Part shown: in pieces, positions 57,782 through 64,000 of the stretch | How positions within the stretch are numbered: the first letter of the stretch is position 1 | Layout: each line of letters opens with the position of its first letter | Origin: Plantago major | Taxonomy: Eukaryota; Streptophyta; Magnoliopsida; Lamiales; Plantaginaceae | Assembly: GCA_026545765.1 (NCBI GenBank) | Contig: JAIFAC010000234.1 | Span: 1 to 64,000, forward strand | Direction of reading: 5' to 3' | DNA length: 64,000 bases | Translations under genes and position numbers: made by a program | The notes under the pieces: generated by a model | Databases searched by the model: none | Seen by the model: only the letters and a program-made list of their open reading frames with translations | What the model was told of the DNA's origin: nothing

Positions 57782-57859
57782 TTGCTACTCCAAAACAAGT
57801 CAGAGAGCTTATGCAAAGTTGATGGTCTCACGAACGATGAAGTAAAGAGTCATTTGCAA
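57782..57859 (+). pseudogene. Exon of a G2-like/HHO-type MYB transcription factor, frameshifted
   Basis: Two frames joined by one extra A encode ATPKQVRELMQ and VDGLTNDEVKSHLQ. This is the C-terminal half of the GARP (G2-like) DNA-binding domain in the form typical of HHO/NIGT1 nitrate- and phosphate-response repressors. The exon is bounded by a pyrimidine-rich stretch ending AACAG and a donor GTAAGT. No other exon was recognised nearby, so it is a gene fragment or decayed copy. Confidence 0.7.
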
Positions 57860-59030
57860 GTAAGTTTCGTCCATGCATTTCTTGAAACTTAGTTCATTCA
57901 TCTAAGTTAAAAGGGATTTTCTATTGTCAGTGTCGCCTTGACTAACTTCAGTCACTTATTTTGATCCATTAGATTATAAATTTAACGTTGAAGATTGAAT
58001 TATCTGCACAGGGCCACAAATATTTGCGGGCCCTAATTTCAGTATCATGGTAGTGATAATATATGATTTTCTTTCAAATAACACTTGCAATGTTACATTT
58101 TTAAAGTGATATATTATGTATATTATTTTATTAGGAAACAAGATTTGAATTTTATACTATATGAATCTTTTATTATTTTTAATTATACTGATATGTGGGG
58201 CTCATTTTGAAAATTTCACATGGGGCCTCAAAATCTTTGGATCGACCTGACCGAGCATTTAGCGAAACATCAAAGGCAAGCACATCAGAGTCTGGTTCCA
58301 TGGTGACTCTAGGCATGGCCGATGGATATGATGAGTGAGAGCTGCTTGAAAAATCATATTCACTTATGTGACTGAGAGATGATCCGTGGATAAATCATCC
58401 ACCAAGAGTTTTGCAGATACAAAAAATATATACATGGTGACAATAAAGCTATACATTACATATTACCTATAAACGATTTTGAGGAAGAGTTATGTGAATT
58501 AAGCTGTCTTACATTAACATTCAGATTCGGTTATCAATTATTCGGTAATTTACACATACTAATTTATATTCGCAAAGTATTGAAATACACGTGTATTAGT
58601 GATAGACCTAAAAGATGGATTGATGTTCTTTAAGCATGTTTATAGTGTTTTAAACAATATGAGTAATTAATGTTTTTAAAGTAAACATTTTATATCATTT
58701 TTCGTGTATAGATGTTTTTAATAAAACCTCTAATGTTTTTTTATATAACAATGTTTGTCCGTCTATTTTAATCTTTCCATAAAATCGCCTCTTATGAGAC
58801 TTATTTTACTTTATACAATGTAAAATGGCAAGTTGAAAAGGAAAATAAACTGACTGAAAGAAGCAAAAGTGTGTGGCTCTAGATTTGTGTACATTCAATT
58901 GACTATTGACAAATATTTATCTAATTGTTGGAATTACAAGTTCGGAGATGTTATCCAACATGACTTTTGAGGTATTAGGAGGTGGGACGATTTATGTGTT
59001 GATTTTATGGTATTAGTGGTGTTTATAATC
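57860..59030. other. Intergenic AT-rich DNA
   Basis: No frame of note, no RNA gene recognised. Possible decayed downstream sequence of the MYB fragment; I can identify nothing in it. Confidence 0.45.
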
Positions 59031-59294
59031 ACTGCACCGTTTCACTAAAATTGTAACAATTGTGTTGAACATAAAAAAGATATATAAAAGTAATATATGT
59101 GGTCCCATAAGTATAAGTATGTTGTTAAGAATGAGTATAAAATATTAATTGAGTGGAAAAGTACACGTGGCCCCAAATATATATTGTTAAAAATGAATTT
59201 TATTATAAAAGTAATTTCCATAAAAGAAAATGTAACACTTTAATAGAAATGTCCATAACGAAAAATTGTAACACATTTACTAAACGGATGGAGT
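59031..59294. mobile_element. Mariner/Stowaway-type MITE, copy 1
   Basis: Left end actgcaccgtttcactaaaa and right end aaacggatggagta are inverted-repeat relatives. The inside (agtacacgtgg, aaaatgaatt, aagtaatttccataaaa) is shared with 60090-60334, defining a family. Confidence 0.6.
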
Positions 59295-60088
59295 ATTTTA
59301 TTATAATGTGTGGTGATATTTTTAATTAATTATTTTTGTTTATAAAGTAATTAGTTTAGTGTTTTACCCAGAGTTGAAATTCAGAGTAGTTGAATAGTAA
59401 CTCAACTGGAGTTAATTTTTTAAATTTTATGTTTGATATTGACTTGTGATTTTTAAAAGGTTTATTGGCATATTTGAGTTTTGAAGATTTAAGTTATAGC
59501 GTTGATGAATAGTAAATCAACTCGAGTAGCGTAATGTGGAGTGGAGAAACAAATACGAAAATCTGGTAAAACTCAACTCGAGTCTAGAGTATGTTTTATA
59601 TAATAAATAAAATGGATAAAAGATGTTAAATTCAAACTATGTACATTCTATTTAAGATTGTCAAATGTCACACATTTGATTGAATTTTATCGAGTAAATT
59701 GAATTGATAAGATTTAAATTGAATATTACACTATTTGCATATAATACTATTTTTATACTCACCCATTCCTAAAACTTCATACATCGATTGTCGTGGTTTT
59801 AGGTGAAAGATTTTAATAAATGATAAAACATAAAACGTCGGATAGTGCGATTGTTGCGATCATTCCTTCGACTATCTACACGATATGAAATTTCATTTCA
59901 CTTATTGCATGGTAGATTTTGAAATTATTATGTGTCCCAAAAACAATAAAAAGTCATTTCTATTTTACTTCTTCCATATAATGCATAACTATTCAATTAT
60001 ATTATCGATTGAATTTCACACACTTTAATAATGAAATAAATAATATATTATGATTTCATTTGTCCGAAAGATGATATACATAGTTATT
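59295..60088. other. Intergenic AT-rich DNA
   Basis: Nothing recognisable. Confidence 0.45.
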
Positions 60089-60089
60089 A

Positions 60090-60334
60090 CTCCTCGCGTA
60101 AAATTGAAATAATTTTGATTTACACAATTTTTAATAAAAAAGTATGGTCCCCAAAAGTATGTGGTTAAGAATGAGTTTGAGATATTAATTGAGTAAAAAA
60201 GTACACGTGGTCTAAAAAATGTGTGGTTAAAAATGAATTGTATTATGAAAGTAATTTCCATAAAATAAATGTAACACTTTTAGTGAAATGCCTAAAACGA
60301 AAAATTGTTACACTCTTACAGAAACGGAGGGAGT
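60090..60334. mobile_element. Mariner/Stowaway-type MITE, copy 2
   Basis: About 245 bp. Left ctcctcgcgtaaaattg, right cagaaacggagggag, flanked by TA (60088-60089, 60335-60336). Same family as 59031-59294. Confidence 0.65.
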
Positions 60335-60434
60335 ATTATTATAAAGAAATTGAAAGGTTATTATAATAAATTGTATGTTCATACAACTTATAACAATTGT
60401 AAGTCAGATAGTTACGTATCAATACCAAAATTTA

Positions 60435-60590
60435 GGCTATGTTCTATTCATCGAACATAATCGAATCGAATCGATTTGAATCGGATGAACCGAACTTATT
60501 TGTAATAAAATACTAACAACTAATCAAATTTGAACCGACTCATCGAAATAAACCAAATTAGTGAGTTTTCAGATGAAGAGAACAAAGCTC
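60435..60590. mobile_element. Short Harbinger-type MITE relic
   Basis: About 156 bp. Left ggctatgttctattcatcga with TTA before it; right tgagttttcagatgaagaga then acaaagctc. These are relatives of the ends of the 843 bp Harbinger-type MITE (gagttttcag...gaacagagcc). Right flank not a clean TTA. Confidence 0.45.
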
Positions 60591-61204
60591 TCAAATATAC
60601 CGTTGCACTAATAATAATACTGAAATAAAAGTTAATGTGTGTTTGCAAATACTTTTACCGTTGATTTTTTGCTTGACTTTTCTAAAAGTTTAATAAAGTT
60701 AATTTTAAGTAAAAGTTAATAGTGTTTAATATATTATTTTTTAAGTTGTAAAAACATAAGTTTTATGAAGATGGACTCTGCTTTTTTTTTTTTATATAAA
60801 ACTATCAATATTGACAACATAGACATGCATTTTAATTAAAACCATGAATGATTTGTTTAATAATATAGGTCGGTTTTTAAAAAATTTGTATGAAAAAGGT
60901 CTTTGTAGACACGTCTGTTCTAAACTATCATATAACTCTGATGCTTTCTTTGTGTGGCTTAACATTTATAATGTATAATAGTTTCAAAAAATTATAAAAG
61001 AATAAAAGTCTATAGGTGTGTAAGTTGATGACGCATATGAGTTTTAAATACTCTTTAAATTATCCCACAATAATTTATTTATATATTAAGAAAATGGAAA
61101 ACAAAAATATTTCATCGTGCATATATTAACAAGAAACAAATTTGAAAATATTCAACTGAATTATCTAGTGTATTTTTGAATAATGATTAAGTTTAAGAAG
61201 ACTA
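60591..61204. other. Intergenic AT-rich DNA left of element C
   Basis: No gene recognised. The 5 bp before the LTR are GACTA (61200-61204), the presumed target duplication, whose partner is outside the window. Confidence 0.45.
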
Positions 61205-62870
61205 TGTTGGTCCAGATAACGGCAAAGTAAAAGACTTGGGGGGGGGCGGGCGCGAATAGTCTTTTAAAACTTTTGTCGATAAACACAATTTCTCAGATAT
61301 CTGTGAAGATATCTGATACTTAGATTCAGAGCGCGGAAGACTTAAGATATATAAGTGTAACTCTTAAAGTGTGTGTGTGTGTGTTCAAAGTAAATATGAA
61401 AGGTAAATAACACAAGTATAGTGGTATCTGGAGGTGGCGAATCCTCCAACTAATCCACTTCGTCTTCCAGAGACCTAGAATTCACTAGAATAGATAATCG
61501 AGTTCTCCTTACAAAATCCTATTCTAAGATTCCTTTAAACAAATGGTTCCCAACCAAATGTTCCCCGAGTTGTTCCCCCATTCCAAGTACTTCCTATACT
61601 GTAAACCTTTTGAGTTATTCCTAGCTTCCCAAGCTAAGTACTTCCTATACTAATAACCTTGGAGTTATTCCTTAGTTTCCCAAATCAAGTACTTCCTATA
61701 CTCGTAACCTTGGAGTTATTCCCCATTTTCCAACTAAGTACTTCCTGCATCCATGCCGCTTATGGTGTTGGTTTCGTTTGTGTTGTCGATGAGCTTCTTT
61801 AATAACTTATTCGCTTATTCAGATAGCTCGTGAATCAAGTATACTTAATACACTTTTCAATGTATGGTATCTTGTTCTTTTATCGACCAAGTCTTAGATA
61901 AGTGTTCAAGAGAATGAATCTTTATACTTGATCTTCAATTCAACTCTTTCACGTATAGCTATTCTTGTTTAGGATCAGGACACTTAGAACTTTAGTGCTA
62001 CTTAAGATCAAGAGCTTTGGTCGCAACAGAAAGCTTTGAAGATAAGTAATTTGCTTTGAGAGAATAAGATGTTCAGTAAGTTCTGTGTTTCAGCGTCGTC
62101 AATGTATCTTCTCAAGCGCCTAAGTGTTGATATTTATAGATGAATTTGAGTGACGTTGAATAGTATCCGTTAGCTCAAATTCAAACTATTGATATCCGTG
62201 TATAATCAGAGGTGTTTTGTCTTCTTCTTCGTCGCCATTGCTTTTGTTCGCATCTCTCTCTCGCATTAAATGCATTGTACTATACTTTTTGTCCTCAGAG
62301 TGTCAATCGGAACTATGCTTTGTATCGTAAACTAGTATTATCCGATTCTTTGCACGCCCTTATCTTCAATCTTCGATACCACTTTTATTGAAACAACTTT
62401 GTTTGCAATATATATATTTATGTTTCGTAAATGTGGTTAAAGCTCAAGGTATCCGAGAATAGATATCTGACACTTTCGTTGTTTTCAGATAGACCTTTTC
62501 ATTTCTCAGATATCTCTTGTGACAGCTTGTTTAAAACTATTTGTGTCTTCAAGATATCTGGTTAAGGTATCTGAGAAATGCTTCAAGAACTTGTGCTTTC
62601 TTCAAGTCTTCAATGTCGTTGAGCTTGTTCTGCTTGGATGTCTTCTTCTTGGTCTTCTCTTCATAAAATAAATATTACATTTTGAGACCTAACATCCTAT
62701 ACAAGATTAGCTAGACTATCATACTTGGTGGGTTTCCTCTTTACAATGTTCAAGTGAACCAAGAGTACTAATCACCTTTTGAGACTAAGATAAGTCATCA
62801 TGTTGTCGATCAATCTAAATGTATATTTCTAACAAAATATCTAACAAATTTCCTAACAAATTTCTCAACA
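61205..62870 (-). repeat. Element C 3' LTR
   Basis: TGTTGG...AACA. The internal-side end is reiterated (ctaacaaattt, cctaacaaattt, ctcaacaaattt), so the boundary may be 62846 or 62870. The G run is broken (gggggggggcgggcgcg). Confidence 0.8.
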
Positions 62871-62884
62871 AATTTTCCCTTTTG
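62871..62884 (-). other. Polypurine tract of element C, altered
   Basis: Minus strand caaaagggaaaatt, shorter G run than in the other copies. Confidence 0.6.
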
Positions 62885-63228
62885 ATCACCAACGATGACT
62901 ATCCTAACCTATTACAACTGACGAGTGAATAAATTCAACACTTAATCATTTCTTAAGATTTTTCAAATCATTCAATTATGCGTAGTAGACATAAACCAAA
63001 TCACAAGGTGTGATCTTTGACAAGTTATCTTTTATAGAATACTATCCGAGAGTAAGTTCTTCGATAAGTTACAAAGAGAGATTACGATAACTTCAATACA
63101 TAAAACAATTTAGCTCAACAAGAAAAATACAAAACTACATAGTAAATTAGGACAACCGAGTAACCAAGCTCCAAGTAAACATCCTAATGCACTAGTCTTC
63201 AAGTCTTCAACTCTTCAAGTCTTCAACA

Positions 63229-64000
63229 AGAGTTCTATGGATCAATCCGCAAATTTCCTATCTCCAAACCTTTTGATGTCATCGTAATAATCATAGAGAA
63301 GTGTTCGACGAGCATCTCAAAGTGTCTCCGCAAATCCACGCACCTCTTTTGTAGGTTTTGGTAGGATTTTTCTTGACAAAATGTTTGACCCACGATACTT
63401 TCCCTACTTCCAGCATGCTCTATTCGATATCCGAAGCTTGAAGTATTCAGAGATAATCCTCGATATCCGATGTCACCCTTGTATTGATCTTCGCTAGATA
63501 GAACGACCATAGGTTCCACAAATGAAGTCTTGCTCTTGTGCCTGTTCCAGTAACATTCAGAATTATGTGCACATCATCTGGCTTTCCATATGGACATTCA
63601 TCGAGAGGTCCTTTCTCACGGCTTCAGCTTCGACAACTTCAAAATCCAACCATGCTTTAATGTGATTGGTGTTGATCAGGTTGGTTTATCTTTTCTCCAT
63701 GCCATAAGTTGTTTATGGATTGGTTCTGAAATCTTGAATTTACCAGATGCTTAAGTTCGAATCCAATAGCCATTTTTCCGATTGATGCACTTGCAGACAG
63801 AGGAATCATCATACTTCACATACTCTATTTTCGCTTCTTCCGCCCGGTGGAAGTTGATTTTGTCTTTGCTCACTTCACTGCTCTTCTCTCGCCTTGAATT
63901 TCTTTGGGGTTGTTGAAGAACCACCTCGATAGACTTGGTATTTCCAGGGTGTTTTTAGCTAGAGGCTTTGACTATGGGCTCATAGGCTTTCAATTTTCCT
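63229..64000 (-). CDS. Element C env-like gene, C-terminal part, broken and partial
   Basis: Equivalent to the C-terminal domain of B1 (24384-25150). Short in-frame stretches such as EDQYKGDI survive inside a 94-codon frame at 63235-63519 that switches frame against B1. Almost every break corresponds to a CAG or CTG in B1/B2. The gene continues beyond the window. Confidence 0.6.

Larger units (their letters stand above)
61205..64000 (-). mobile_element. Element C: third copia copy, cut by the window end
   Basis: 3' LTR plus the first 1.1 kb of the internal region, i.e. the 3' end of an element of the B subfamily. It aligns throughout with 22332-25150. It carries very many small losses at CAG/CTG, e.g. 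attcgatatccgaag at 63422 against attctgatatctgaaag at 38894. Confidence 0.85.

Noticed and set aside
59031..60334. The two MITE copies as ends of one larger transposon
   Set aside because: Each copy has its own pair of terminal inverted repeats and they are in the same orientation, so they are two family members rather than one element.
1..64000. tRNA, rRNA, snoRNA or other structured RNA genes
   Set aside because: None found by eye on either strand. The only tRNA-related signal is the 12 nt initiator tRNA-Met complement at the primer binding sites.

Overview
The window is plant nuclear DNA, most likely from a eudicot: AT-rich, no bacterial gene organisation, spliceosomal GT-AG introns, plant MITEs, hAT, CACTA and Helitron-like ends, and very large Ty1/copia LTR retrotransposons. 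I see no intact single-copy host gene. About 75% of the sequence is copia retrotransposon, all on the minus strand. Layout: 1-1827 is intergenic with two Mariner/Stowaway-type MITEs. 1833-17082 is element A, a complete 15.25 kb element with a TAGAT target duplication. 17088-22326 is intergenic and holds a Harbinger-type MITE and a deletion derivative of an hAT element with a CACTA-like end inside it. 22332-52480 is compound element B, with three LTRs and two internal regions (B1 and B2) inside one CAATG target duplication. 52486-61204 is intergenic, with three Helitron-like 5' ends, broken exons of an EH-domain gene and a G2-like/HHO MYB gene, and more MITEs. 61205-64000 is the left LTR and internal start of element C, cut by the window edge. 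Each element reads, right to left: 5' LTR, primer binding site matching initiator tRNA-Met, gag (UBN2-type core, CCHC knuckle, long coiled coil), protease, integrase, reverse transcriptase, RNase H, a 0.8-0.9 kb spacer with hairpins and a TATA-like box, an extra 5-5.5 kb gene, polypurine tract, 3' LTR. Order and the extra 3' gene fit the Sirevirus (SIRE1/Maximus) branch of copia. The elements are much larger than a usual 5-10 kb copia element because of the extra gene. 

The most interesting object is that extra (env-like) gene. It is interrupted at matching positions in two diverged subfamilies (A and B) by about five short GT-AG introns of 74-86 bp. Several of these cannot be read through. 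The internal exons are phase 0-0 and encode similar acidic Glu/Pro/Thr/Ser-rich linkers. A TATA-like box sits 191-195 bp before its ATG in all three copies, so it may be a self-contained transcription unit carried by a retrotransposon. 

Many frame breaks are suspicious. Between near-identical copies, differences concentrate at CAG/CTG (CHG methylation) sites, where one copy reads CAG or CTG and the other CG, CGG, CCG or ACG. This is unlike deamination and looks like consensus error at methylated CHG sites in repeats. Broken frames here should therefore not be read as biological decay without raw-read support.
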